In this document: positions 1-5,258 of the stretch, in pieces | Position numbering within the stretch: the first letter of the stretch is position 1 | Layout of the letters: each line of letters starts with the position of its first letter | Notes under the pieces: model-generated | Database searches by the model: none | The model's input: the letters and a program-made list of their open reading frames with translations, nothing else | What the model was told of the DNA's origin: nothing | Translations under genes and position numbers: made by a program | Source of the DNA: Desulfobacteraceae bacterium | GTDB lineage: Bacteria; Desulfobacterota; Desulfobacteria; Desulfobacterales; Desulfobacteraceae | NCBI GenBank assembly: GCA_024225895.1 | Contig: JAAEMC010000872.1 | Location: 1-5,258, forward strand | Direction: 5' to 3' | Length of the DNA: 5,258 bases

Positions 1-469
1 GCTCGAATGCCAGGGGGGAAACCATGGGCACATCATGAGCATGGAGTACCAGAAGCGGGCACGTTAATGTTTTCATAAGCCTTTCAGTCACAGAGCCGAC
101 CAAAAATTTTTTTACTCCGGATAAACCGTGGGTGGCGGTAATAACCATATCAATGTCCTGGGTTTCAGCAAATTCCTGGATTTCTTCTGCCGGATATCCA
201 TTGGATACAAGGGGTTCACCATCGATTTTATAGGCTTTAATGAGATTTTCGAGGTGGGTTTGGGCATATTCCAAACCCTGTTGAATAAGACGTTCAGAAT
301 CGATGTAGGCACCCCCGGAATAGGGTATGGGGGTGATGTCCGGAACAATATGGCATAATAAAAGCTTTGAATGAAATTCTTTGGCCAAGGTCATGCCATG
401 GGCCAGTACATGGTTGGTAAAATCGCTAAAATCAATAGCACACATTATTTTTTTTGGTTTAATTCTCAT
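1..469 (-). CDS. Universal stress protein (UspA family), 3' end cut off by the window edge
   Basis: The first 156 residues form a complete Usp domain, a cytoplasmic alpha/beta nucleotide-binding fold used in stress and starvation responses. The N terminus (KKIMCAIDFSDFT, residues 6-18) is the typical first strand with Asp13, and residues 37-43 (LLCHIVP) are the second strand. The ATP-binding signature is at residues 112-126: Ala112, Gly115, nine residues, then Gly125-Ser126. The usual first glycine is alanine here, but the rest fits ATP-binding members such as MJ0577. The domain ends near LLVLH (139-143), yet the frame stays open for 13 more residues to the edge. A single-domain Usp would stop about here, so I infer a tail or a second Usp domain outside the window; tandem Usp proteins of about 300 residues are common in Desulfobacterales. 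ATG codons lie at 472 and 469 in frame. GGAG at 480-477 is 4 nt from the first and 7 nt from the second, so I chose 469. Confidence 0.93.
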   Translation of the reverse strand, partial: MRIKPKKIMCAIDFSDFTNHVLAHGMTLAKEFHSKLLLCHIVPDITPIPYSGGAYIDSERLIQQGLEYAQTHLENLIKAYKIDGEPLVSNGYPAEEIQEFAETQDIDMVITATHGLSGVKKFLVGSVTERLMKTLTCPLLVLHAHDVPMVSPLAFE

Positions 470-472
470 CAT

Positions 473-749
473 TCTTCTCCTTTCTTAATAAATGGTTATT
501 TTGTAAGAGAATTATGATTAAGCGCTTGATTTTCAAATTTTCTTTTCAGACCAGGCTTCAGCGAGTTGAGAGAATGAATTTTTTAACAAAGAGTGCTATC
601 AAATTCAATCCGATAGTTAAAGCAATGCAAAAGCAGAATAATGCAGGCACAATGGCTATAAGATACCCTATTTTAATCTTGTTTGCCGGAAATAGTCAAG
701 AATGTTTGAATGCCATGTTTATGGAAAGACATATTTATGCCTTTATAGC
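473..749. other. AT-rich gap upstream of the Usp gene, with a possible gene remnant
   Basis: This gap separates the divergently oriented Usp gene (minus) and the small-protein unit (plus). I see no convincing intact gene. On the minus strand, 695-558 is open for 45 codons and ends in TGA. Its product is strongly hydrophobic (for example GYLIAIVPALFCFCIAL), looks like a final membrane helix, and ends with a basic KK...R tail. No ATG lies in that frame before the upstream TGA at 698-696. The segment could therefore be the decayed 3' end of a membrane transporter gene that once preceded the Usp gene, or a chance frame in AT-rich DNA. The plus-strand frame 514-753 has no ribosome-binding site and no recognisable content. 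No clear sigma70 promoter for the Usp gene could be picked out here. Confidence 0.3.
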
Positions 750-778
750 TTGACATAAGATGGTAAAATTACTATATT
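750..778 (+). promoter_or_regulatory. Strong sigma70-type promoter for the small-protein unit
   Basis: TTGACA (750-755, perfect -35) is separated by exactly 17 bp from TATATT (773-778, five of six matches to the -10 consensus). Transcription would start near 785, giving a leader of about 64 nt before the ATG at 849. This is one of the two best promoter matches in the window and it points at the ribbon-helix-helix gene. Confidence 0.75.
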
Positions 779-836
779 TTTTCGTATAGGTTCTTATATG
801 GGGCCATTGGATTATTCTAATTCTCTTTTTAATATT

Positions 837-840
837 GAGG
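837..840 (+). promoter_or_regulatory. Ribosome-binding site that fixes the start of the ribbon-helix-helix gene
   Basis: GAGG lies 8 nt before the ATG at 849. The frame also has an ATG at 798, but that one has no purine-rich site in front of it and would add 17 residues unrelated to the fold. The 849 start is therefore preferred. Confidence 0.6.
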
Positions 841-848
841 CTAATTAC

Positions 849-1007
849 ATGAATGACAATACCAAACTCAAACAGCTAACGCTTCGACTGCCGCAACATC
901 TTCACAGAGACTTTAAAGTGGGTGCTGCAAAACAAGGCCGGACCATGGGTGACGTCGCCATTGAACTGATCAAAAACTATCTTAGAAAAGAATCCGATCC
1001 CCTGTGA
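849..1007 (+). CDS. Small ribbon-helix-helix (Arc/CopG-type) DNA-binding protein
   Basis: The 52-residue product has the layout of a ribbon-helix-helix regulator, a family that dimerises through a beta-ribbon and inserts it into the DNA major groove. Residues 7-14 (LKQLTLRL) are the alternating beta-strand. Helix A runs about 16-29 (QHLHRDFKVGAAKQ), the turn is GRTMG (30-34), and helix B runs about 35-46 (DVAIELIKNYLR). Residues on the outward face of the strand (Lys, Gln, Thr, Arg) would contact bases. Size and form match free-standing antitoxin-like or plasmid-type regulators, but nothing identifies a specific subfamily. It is the first gene of a two-gene unit: the next start is 30 nt downstream. 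Autorepression at the promoter at 750-778 would be typical of the family, but this is inferred. Confidence 0.85.
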   Translation: MNDNTKLKQLTLRLPQHLHRDFKVGAAKQGRTMGDVAIELIKNYLRKESDPL

Positions 1008-1037
1008 TGTTTACATTTTAACATTTAGGAGGATAGT

Positions 1038-1226
1038 ATGAAATTTTCAGATTTGTTTGTCCCAAAATATTTGCATTCAAATCCGGATGTTCGCTTGAAA
1101 TTTGTTGAAAGCACTGATGATTGGAAACTCTTGGAGCAAATAGCTAACAATGATCAAGACAACGATGTGAAAAAGAGTGCAGCAGAACGCGCACAAGTGA
1201 TCAAAGAAAAACAGCAGATCGCTTAG
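1038..1226 (+). CDS. Small HEAT/LRV-like helical protein of unknown function
   Basis: This encodes 62 residues with a very strong ribosome-binding site (AGGAGG at 1027-1032, 5 nt before the ATG), so translation is well supported. Residues 15-52 read like one helical repeat of the HEAT or variant leucine-rich type: NPDVRLKFVES, then WKLLEQIANNDQDNDV (29-44), then KKSAAERA. The spacing of 'DVR', 'LLxxIAxxDxDxxV' and 'AAxxR' is the same as in bacterial HEAT-like repeats. Such repeats usually act in protein-protein contact. The C-terminal tail (KEKQQIA) is charged. There are no membrane segments and no catalytic motif. It sits 30 nt after the ribbon-helix-helix gene and is very likely cotranscribed with it. 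It does not resemble any toxin family I know, so I do not call the pair a toxin-antitoxin module. Confidence 0.75.
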   Translation: MKFSDLFVPKYLHSNPDVRLKFVESTDDWKLLEQIANNDQDNDVKKSAAERAQVIKEKQQIA

Positions 1227-1422
1227 CGCTTCAATCTTATGCTCGTTCTTATCGAGTGTTGTTTGGGATCACCTCTTTGTTTGTGATTCTGTCTTCTTGG
1301 TTCTCTTTGCCCGAAAAAAAAGAACGTTTCAGTTCATAGGAATTTTTAATTACAACCCGCTGATTTTACAAGTGCAACAAAAGATGTGCTCCCGCTATAC
1401 CACATGGTTTTAAAACAGTGTG
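1227..1422. other. Intergenic stretch after the small-protein unit; weak hairpins only
   Basis: No gene is evident. A 7-bp stem with two wobble pairs (1239-1245 with 1253-1259, 7-nt loop) follows the stop codon by 12 nt and is trailed by a mixed T/G run, so it is a weak terminator candidate for the plus-strand unit. A second, A/T-dominated hairpin (1300-1308 with 1317-1325, one mismatch) has no T-tract on either strand and is probably not a terminator. The rest is featureless. Confidence 0.35.
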
Positions 1423-1551
1423 CCCTGATCCACCATCAAGGCGCCACCTGCCGCGTTGCCTGCGTTTGTTCCTCCCTGCGGAGTATGACTTATACGCCTT
1501 TTGTCGTCACTCCTTGGCGCCTTGTATCTGACACCTTGATGATGGCCAGGG
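1423..1551. repeat. GC-rich nested-palindrome element (REP/MITE-like) between converging genes
   Basis: The element is clearly richer in G+C than its flanks and has layered dyad symmetry. The outer arms, 1423-1441 and 1534-1551, pair over about 16 positions (CCCTG with CAGGG, and CCACCATCAAGG with CCTTGATGATGG, one mismatch). An inner pair is an exact 10-bp inverted repeat: CAAGGCGCCA at 1437-1446 and TGGCGCCTTG at 1515-1524. Inner and outer pairings share 1437-1441, so they exclude each other. Smaller symmetry lies inside (GGAGT near 1480 against ACTCC near 1509, and GTAT...ATAC around 1483-1495). T5 at 1559-1563 follows the outer arm by 7 nt. It lies in the gap between two genes that converge, where such elements often serve as two-way terminators. 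I believe similar sequences recur in Desulfobacteraceae genomes, but that is from memory and there is only one copy here. Confidence 0.6.
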
Positions 1552-1604
1552 ATGTGCCTTTTTGTTGTTATTGTGGCATGTTATGGAATTTGATGGAGGA
1601 TTTG

Positions 1605-2027
1605 TTAAGACGTGTGATAGGAATTTTCTATTTTCAATCTCAGGATAGTTCGTTTGGCTGAAATAAGGCGGTACATAATATTCCCCAGCCAGACCCCTTC
1701 CTTGAATTCATTTTTTGAGAAGCAAAACCGGTAAGGGATCTCTTTGTCCAATTCCAAAAGATATAGATCCATGCAGATTTTTTTATCGGTTATTCCTTTA
1801 AACACAAGGCAGGTCCTGTCAACAATGACTTTTTCATCTTTAATGAGCAGCACCTGTTCTAAGGTGACTTTTGACTTGCTGGGTATGCCTGCGGCTTGTG
1901 AACGTTCCCGCCATACCTTATACCGTTCTTTATAGGTTGGAGTGGATACGTAATAGATAACGGCAAAGGGAATACTCAGGGTGAATAAGATAAATAATAT
2001 GGCAAACCATCCCTTTCGATTTGGCAT
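1605..2027 (-). CDS. Single-pass membrane-anchored protein of unknown function
   Basis: The 140-residue product starts MPNRKGW, has one hydrophobic helix at about 7-27, and then a soluble part of about 110 residues. The basic residues before the helix predict an N-in orientation, with the rest in the periplasm. The soluble part opens with a charged helix (YKERYKVWRERSQAAG, 32-47) and continues as a mixed beta-rich domain (VLLIKDEKVIVD, MDLYLLELDKEIPY, EGVWLGNIMYRLIS, TILRLKIE). I recognise no catalytic motif. Cysteines at 73, 85 and 102 show no metal-site spacing. It resembles hypothetical proteins I associate with Desulfobacterales. The ATG at 2027 is chosen because GGGAG (2041-2037) lies 9 nt ahead of it. 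The frame stays open to an ATG at 2168, but that has no ribosome site and would put 47 extra residues in front of the anchor. A strong promoter stands well upstream at 2268-2296. Confidence 0.8.
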   Translation of the reverse strand: MPNRKGWFAILFILFTLSIPFAVIYYVSTPTYKERYKVWRERSQAAGIPSKSKVTLEQVLLIKDEKVIVDRTCLVFKGITDKKICMDLYLLELDKEIPYRFCFSKNEFKEGVWLGNIMYRLISAKRTILRLKIENSYHTS

Positions 2028-2261
2028 CTGCCGGTTCTCCCTTGGTCTGTAAGATAATTTAAGTTCAGACGTTTGGAATGCGCCTGACACAAAAAAAAGA
2101 AACAAAAGAAACGAGTTATAGCAAATCGCATAAATATGTTCCGATACTACCGTAACTGTGTCTATCATGTGTGGCTAAAATTTTCTTGATACCACAATCG
2201 ATTTGCTCAAAGGCGATTCCATTAATCTATCGTGTTTTTAGAAACTTTATTTTGGGAATCG
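2028..2261 (-). promoter_or_regulatory. Long, possibly structured 5' leader of the membrane-protein gene
   Basis: If transcription starts near 2261, the leader is about 234 nt. Its 5' end holds an exact 7-bp inverted repeat (GGAATCG at 2255-2261 against CGATTCC at 2214-2220, plus-strand reading). A 4-bp hairpin (2234-2237 with 2242-2245) is nested inside. AATCG at 2196-2200 can instead pair with CGATT at 2214-2218, so two foldings compete for the same bases. Further along the minus strand reads a U8 run (2098-2091). This layout would suit attenuation, but the helices are short and AT-rich and it matches no riboswitch class I know. Confidence 0.3.
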
Positions 2262-2267
2262 TTATAG

Positions 2268-2296
2268 ATCATATTCAGGATTGTTGTTTTTGTCAA
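2268..2296 (-). promoter_or_regulatory. Strong sigma70-type promoter just downstream of the kinase gene
   Basis: On the minus strand TTGACA (2296-2291, perfect -35) is followed after exactly 17 bp by TATGAT (2273-2268, five of six matches to -10). It begins 18 bp after the kinase stop codon, so the membrane-protein gene is probably expressed independently of the kinase. Confidence 0.72.
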
Positions 2297-2314
2297 ATTG
2301 TATGGCAGCAAGTT

Positions 2315-4003
2315 TTAATATTCAATATTCGAGTCCAGCTTGGAGGGATCCACCGGCAGTTTGATGGTAAAGGCCGCTCCCTGTCCGGGTGAACTTCTTA
2401 CAGACATTATGCCGTTATGATTGTCCGTGATAATAAAGTAGGATATGGAAAGCCCGAGACCGGTTCCTTCGCCGATGTTCTTGGTGGTAAAAAATGGGTC
2501 AAAAGCATGATTTGCCGTCTCTTTATCCATACCCGGACCATTATCCCTTATTTCAATGCAGGCGTATTCTCCATCTGGTTTTACAATGACGGTGATTTGC
2601 GGATTCTGACTGGCAATATCTGCCAAGGCCTGGGTACTGTTTTTTAAAAGATTTAAAATGACCTGCTGAATTTTATTGGCTTCGCATAGTATTTGCGGAG
2701 TGTCCTGGTTATATTCCTTGATGATATTCACATTTAAAAAATCCAGCCTTTTCTTCATATTATATTCATTTTTTGCAAGCTCAATGGCATTGTCAACAAG
2801 TTGAATGACATCCTCTTTGGTAAAAACAGAAGGGCTTTTACGGCTGAAAGAGAGCATATTCTGAATAATTTTTTTAATTCGCAGCCCAGATGTGGTTGCT
2901 GCATCCAACATTTGGAAAATCTGTCTTTTTTCCATATATTGATTCATATTTTTTAGACGAATATCGCATTCATCGGCCGTCAGCGTATTTTTTTCAACAG
3001 AATTTGAAAATCTTTTGTGGACTACTTCTATGCTCTGTAAAATACCGGCCAATGGATTATTAATTTCATGGGCCATGCCGGCGGCAAGGCCGCCAACAGT
3101 CATCATTTTTTCGTTTTGAATCATTGCTTCTTCAAATAGGACACGGTCGGTGGCATCATCAATGCGAATGACGGCACCTTCCTTACTTTGACTGATCAAA
3201 GGATAAACGGTTAGATCAAAAAAACGTGTCATTTTTTTATGGTTAACCCGGATTCTACGATGAACCTGAATATCTTGATTTGTGATGGCTTTTTGAACAC
3301 AGTCATTATTACCCATGAATTTAAGCAGCTCTTTGGGCAGCGGGCTGCCATGGATTTGAGATGCAGATATCTTGGTTGCATTTTGGGCAGCGGTATTCCA
3401 ATGGGTCACAAAGCCTTTTGTGTCAACTCCCACAATCATGGAAGGCATGGAATTTACAATATTATTTAAAAAATTTTGCAGGCGCTGTATTTCTGCTTCA
3501 CTTTTGACACGGGTTTCAATTTCATACTCCAGCTGCTGGTTTGTTTTTTGAAGTTCCTTGGTTCGAATATCGATGGCGTGTTTCAGGTCTTCGTTCAAAC
3601 ATTTCAATTTAAGATGGGTTGTAATCCGCGCTGCCACTTCTTCAATACTGAAGGGCTTGGTGATATAGTCAACTGCACCCAGTTTAAAACCTTCAACCTT
3701 ATCATCTGTCTCTGTCAAGGCAGTGATTAAAATAATAGGGATTTTTTTGGTGCGCTCATCCTGCTTTAATTTATTGCAGATTTCAAAACCATCCATTTCC
3801 GGCATGAGAATATCCAAAAGAATTAGATCCGGAATGGTGGATAATGCCGTCTCAATACCTTCAGCACCTGATTCGGACAAGAGTATTTTATATCCATAGG
3901 GGTAAAGGGAATTGTATAAAACTTTCAGATCAGACGGGTTGTCATCAATAATGAGGACCAAACTGCCTTTCAATTCCGGGTCAGCAATTGGCATAAGACT
4001 CAT
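2315..4003 (-). CDS. Receiver-PAS-histidine kinase (two-component signalling)
   Basis: This 562-residue cytoplasmic kinase has no membrane helices. Domains in order: receiver at about 14-130 with acidic pocket Asp20-Asp21, phospho-acceptor Asp64 in LILLDILMPEMDG, Thr94 and Lys116; a coiled coil at about 135-180; a PAS domain at about 178-290 (starting FLNNIVNSMPSMIVGVD); HisKA with the phosphorylated His312 in AHEINNPL; and HATPase_c with the N box (NLLKNSTQAL, Asn455), G1 (DNGPGM, 487-492), F box (FDPFFTTK, 501-508) and G2 (GEGTGLGL, 511-518). All key residues are present, so it should be active. The receiver is N-terminal, so it probably takes phosphate or a regulatory input from another kinase, and PAS may bind a small ligand or redox cofactor. 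HisKA carries an insert of roughly 35 residues between its two helices (about 332-368, with NQYMEKRQIFQML), which I recall from other deltaproteobacterial kinases. No response regulator is adjacent. The start at 4003 is set by AGGAG 7 nt upstream. Confidence 0.95.
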   Translation of the reverse strand: MSLMPIADPELKGSLVLIIDDNPSDLKVLYNSLYPYGYKILLSESGAEGIETALSTIPDLILLDILMPEMDGFEICNKLKQDERTKKIPIILITALTETDDKVEGFKLGAVDYITKPFSIEEVAARITTHLKLKCLNEDLKHAIDIRTKELQKTNQQLEYEIETRVKSEAEIQRLQNFLNNIVNSMPSMIVGVDTKGFVTHWNTAAQNATKISASQIHGSPLPKELLKFMGNNDCVQKAITNQDIQVHRRIRVNHKKMTRFFDLTVYPLISQSKEGAVIRIDDATDRVLFEEAMIQNEKMMTVGGLAAGMAHEINNPLAGILQSIEVVHKRFSNSVEKNTLTADECDIRLKNMNQYMEKRQIFQMLDAATTSGLRIKKIIQNMLSFSRKSPSVFTKEDVIQLVDNAIELAKNEYNMKKRLDFLNVNIIKEYNQDTPQILCEANKIQQVILNLLKNSTQALADIASQNPQITVIVKPDGEYACIEIRDNGPGMDKETANHAFDPFFTTKNIGEGTGLGLSISYFIITDNHNGIMSVRSSPGQGAAFTIKLPVDPSKLDSNIEY

Positions 4004-4010
4004 TTTATAT

Positions 4011-4015
4011 CTCCT
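4011..4015 (-). promoter_or_regulatory. Ribosome-binding site that fixes the kinase start
   Basis: On the minus strand AGGAG (4015-4011) lies 7 nt before the ATG at 4003. The frame is open 64 codons further to an ATG at 4195. That start lacks a ribosome site, and its extra residues are unlike any domain that precedes a receiver, so the shorter protein is preferred. Confidence 0.75.
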
Positions 4016-4170
4016 GCAATAGTAAAAATCATGGGGCTGATAAATATTAAAAACTATTTGGTTGGTTACTTCACCAAGATGTAAATGAAATAAAACCTGT
4101 TTTTGAGCTAAGTGACCATAAATGCCCGTTCTAATATTTTTAATTACATCTGGTTGATTGAGTATTAATG

Positions 4171-4200
4171 ACAATACCATGGAATAAGGCCCCATATCAA
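4171..4200 (-). promoter_or_regulatory. Candidate promoter for the kinase gene
   Basis: On the minus strand TTGATA (4200-4195, five of six matches) is followed after 18 bp by TATTGT (4176-4171, four of six), with TGG directly before it giving an extended -10. The transcript would have a leader of about 160 nt before 4003. The match is only moderate, but it is the best I could find upstream of the kinase. Confidence 0.35.
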
Positions 4201-4657
4201 TCGGTTTTCAATATTTTCATTCTGGCCGATTATATAAAACAAGGTGATTTTATTTTGTACTTATGCCATTGATTTGGGCAGAGCCTGGGGTGAAGGTTCT
4301 ACAGGTTGGCTTCCTTTGGGTGGCCGCCGCCGCAGGAAAAGAGGTTATGCCGATAATAAATTATGGGCGATCTATTTTATAATGAGAAAAAACTTTTGTC
4401 CCGTTCGCTAATTTTATAGTGATTCTGAAAAAATATATTTTCGAAAAACAATATAAATAAAAGTAAATCGATTTTGTATCAACCGATTTTTATCCTTGAG
4501 GGGTAGAAATGGCTATACGTTAATTGGAACGTTATTCTGCTATTTGCTATAAGAATATCTTACATATTTGATCAAAAGATTTAGTTCAAATGATGGCAGG
4601 GAGCAGAACCCCTCAAAGTACATTCACAGACAAAAGGAATACAGTCATAGATTTACA
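4201..4657. other. Long AT-rich intergenic region with a GC-rich island
   Basis: No convincing gene lies here. From about 4262 to 4352 base composition turns abruptly GC-rich (including GCCGCCGCCGC at 4323-4333) inside very AT-rich DNA. Within it, GGCA (4277-4280) and CCT can pair with AGG and TGCC near 4341-4351, so the island may fold. A 39-codon frame from 4263 covers it but has no ribosome site. AT-rich dyads follow at 4429-4440 and at 4465-4470/4484-4489, the latter trailed by T5. TTGAGGGG (4496-4503) and CCCCTCAA (4609-4616) form an exact 8-bp inverted repeat about 105 bp apart. Confidence 0.4.
4524..4553 (+). promoter_or_regulatory. Possible plus-strand promoter inside the gap
   Basis: TTGGAA (4524-4529, four of six) and TATAAG (4548-4553, five of six) are 18 bp apart, with TGC directly before the -10 making an extended -10. 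No gene follows on the plus strand, so if active it would make a short RNA running into the hairpin at 4658-4692 or antisense to the SYLF gene. AT-rich DNA yields such matches by chance. Confidence 0.2.
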
Positions 4658-4692
4658 GCCGGTAACTCTTCTTTTGTGAAGAGCTCACCGGC
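4658..4692 (-). terminator. Hairpin downstream of the SYLF gene, likely terminator
   Basis: The stem pairs GCCGGT (4658-4663) with ACCGGC (4687-4692), then after a small internal loop CTCTTC (4666-4671) with GAAGAG (4678-4683), closing on a 6-nt loop. It begins 13 nt after the stop codon at 4706 on the minus strand. Twelve GC-anchored pairs make it stable, but the following minus-strand sequence (TGTAAATCT) is not a proper U-tract, so it may stall or protect the 3' end rather than terminate by itself. Confidence 0.55.
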
Positions 4693-4705
4693 GTGCGGGG
4701 TTTGA

Positions 4706-5258
4706 TCATTTTGGAACGAATTTGAACTTCTGGCCGCCGATGGCGGCTTCAAACATCAAGCCGGCTTTTGTATGTACAAAAATAGCCATTCCATTTGAAT
4801 AATTAATTTCTGCATATTCACCTGAGGACTGGTTGTAACTTGCCCCTGCCGTGGCACCTTCTGTCCCTGCTTTTGCCTGTGCTCCTAATGTGATTGCTAC
4901 AGCAGATGCGGAAGCATCAAATTCAAAGTTGCCGCTGGTAAATTCTTTATAGGCATGTTTGTTTTTAAAAAAAATAATTTCCGAAAATGCCTGCCCCCCT
5001 ATTTGAAAACCAAAGGTGACTTTAGCCAGTGAAACAGTTCCGGTAACATTGCCGCTTTTATAGACCTGCCCGTTCCCGTAAGCTGCACCAACAACCAATC
5101 CACCTTTTCCCACTGTGGGGAAAACCGCATAGCCATAGCAGTTTTTGAAAAATGGCCGGGTTATGTCAGATTTTTTAAAAGTATTGATAGTATCTGAATA
5201 ATCGTCAGCGAACACAGCAGGTGACAGGGCTATTGCAAAAATAGTGGTCAAAATGACC
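4706..5258 (-). CDS. Secreted SYLF/Ysc84-domain (DUF500-type) lipid-binding protein, N terminus cut by the window edge
   Basis: The visible 183 residues hold the end of a signal peptide (VILTTIFAIALSPAVFA, cleavage expected before DDYSD) and a complete SYLF domain. Characteristic stretches are the YGYAVFPTVGKGGLVVGAAYG segment (split here as YGYAVFP and VGKGGLVVGAAYG), GNVTGTVSLAKVTFGFQIGGQ, FTSGNFEFDASASAVAI, and the end GLMFEAAIGGQKF. Eukaryotic SYLF proteins bind phosphoinositides and actin. Bacterial exported versions are poorly characterised and are assumed to act in the periplasm or at the envelope, possibly on lipids. The frame runs past the right edge: the only start-like codon in view is a TTG at 5251, which lies inside the signal peptide, so the true start is a few residues beyond 5258. 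Length agrees with ordinary family members of about 190 residues. It lies alone, with a long gap and a hairpin downstream. Confidence 0.92.
   Translation of the reverse strand, partial: VILTTIFAIALSPAVFADDYSDTINTFKKSDITRPFFKNCYGYAVFPTVGKGGLVVGAAYGNGQVYKSGNVTGTVSLAKVTFGFQIGGQAFSEIIFFKNKHAYKEFTSGNFEFDASASAVAITLGAQAKAGTEGATAGASYNQSSGEYAEINYSNGMAIFVHTKAGLMFEAAIGGQKFKFVPK

Noticed and set aside
514..753. Plus-strand frame of 79 codons in the gap
   Set aside because: No ribosome-binding site or recognisable content, and its end overlaps the -35 of the strong promoter at 750.
796..805. Ten-base sequence ATATGGGGCC shared (inverted) with 4187-4196 near another promoter
   Set aside because: Ten-base matches are expected many times by chance within a window of this size, and the flanking bases do not agree.
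849..1226. Toxin-antitoxin module
   Set aside because: The first protein could be an antitoxin-like ribbon-helix-helix protein, but the second has a HEAT-like pattern and no features of RelE, MazF, PIN, Fic or other known toxins.
1386..1661. Open frame of 91 codons on the plus strand
   Set aside because: It runs through the nested-palindrome element and into the 3' end of the opposite-strand gene, has no ribosome-binding site, and its composition follows the palindromes. Frames like this inside dispersed repeats are usually spurious.
2028..2168. Forty-seven-codon N-terminal extension of the membrane protein
   Set aside because: No ribosome-binding site precedes 2168. The apparent hydrophobic stretch comes from a T-rich tract, and the 2027 start has GGGAG at good spacing.
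4004..4195. Sixty-four-codon N-terminal extension of the kinase
   Set aside because: There is no ribosome-binding site at 4195, while a textbook one precedes 4003. A receiver domain normally begins within about 15 residues of the start, as it does with 4003.
4273..4352. Cobalamin or molybdenum-cofactor riboswitch
   Set aside because: I could not find the conserved core of either class, and no matching cofactor gene follows on either strand.
4263..4382. Thirty-nine-codon plus-strand frame over the GC-rich island
   Set aside because: No ribosome-binding site and no recognisable domain; its alanine run simply reads the GCC repeats.

Overview
The window looks like chromosomal DNA of a marine or anaerobic Desulfobacterota (deltaproteobacterium), most likely near Desulfobacter, Desulfobacula or Desulfobacterium. 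This rests on protein style (a stand-alone receiver-PAS-histidine kinase, a Usp protein with a 'KKIMCAIDFSD' start, a SYLF-domain protein) and on AT-rich intergenic DNA. It is an inference; no marker gene is present. There is no phage, IS, CRISPR array, tRNA or rRNA in view.

Layout. (1) 1-469, minus strand: 5' part of a universal stress protein gene whose 3' end lies beyond the left edge. (2) 473-848: AT-rich gap holding a short minus-strand hydrophobic reading frame (possible gene remnant) and a near-consensus sigma70 promoter on the plus strand. (3) 849-1226, plus strand: a two-gene unit of very small proteins, a ribbon-helix-helix regulator and a HEAT-like helical protein, served by that promoter. 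(4) 1227-1604: gap between converging genes, containing a GC-rich nested-palindrome element at about 1423-1551. (5) 1605-2027, minus strand: a membrane-anchored protein of unknown function, with a strong promoter and a leader of about 230 nt that has competing inverted repeats. (6) 2315-4003, minus strand: a 562-residue receiver-PAS-histidine kinase with every catalytic motif present. (7) 4004-4705: long AT-rich gap with a GC-rich island, a distant inverted repeat, a possible plus-strand promoter and a strong hairpin. (8) 4706-5258, minus strand: a secreted SYLF/Ysc84-family protein lacking only its extreme N terminus at the right edge.

The genes do not form one pathway. Usp, kinase and SYLF protein fit a general stress, signalling and envelope neighbourhood, but each has its own spacing and signals and no multi-gene operon is evident except the 849-1226 pair. 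The kinase has no response-regulator gene beside it, so its partner lies elsewhere. The items most worth a second look are the small-protein pair, the nested-palindrome element, the structured leader of the membrane-protein gene and the GC-rich island at about 4262-4352. None is strong enough to be called a new system from sequence alone.
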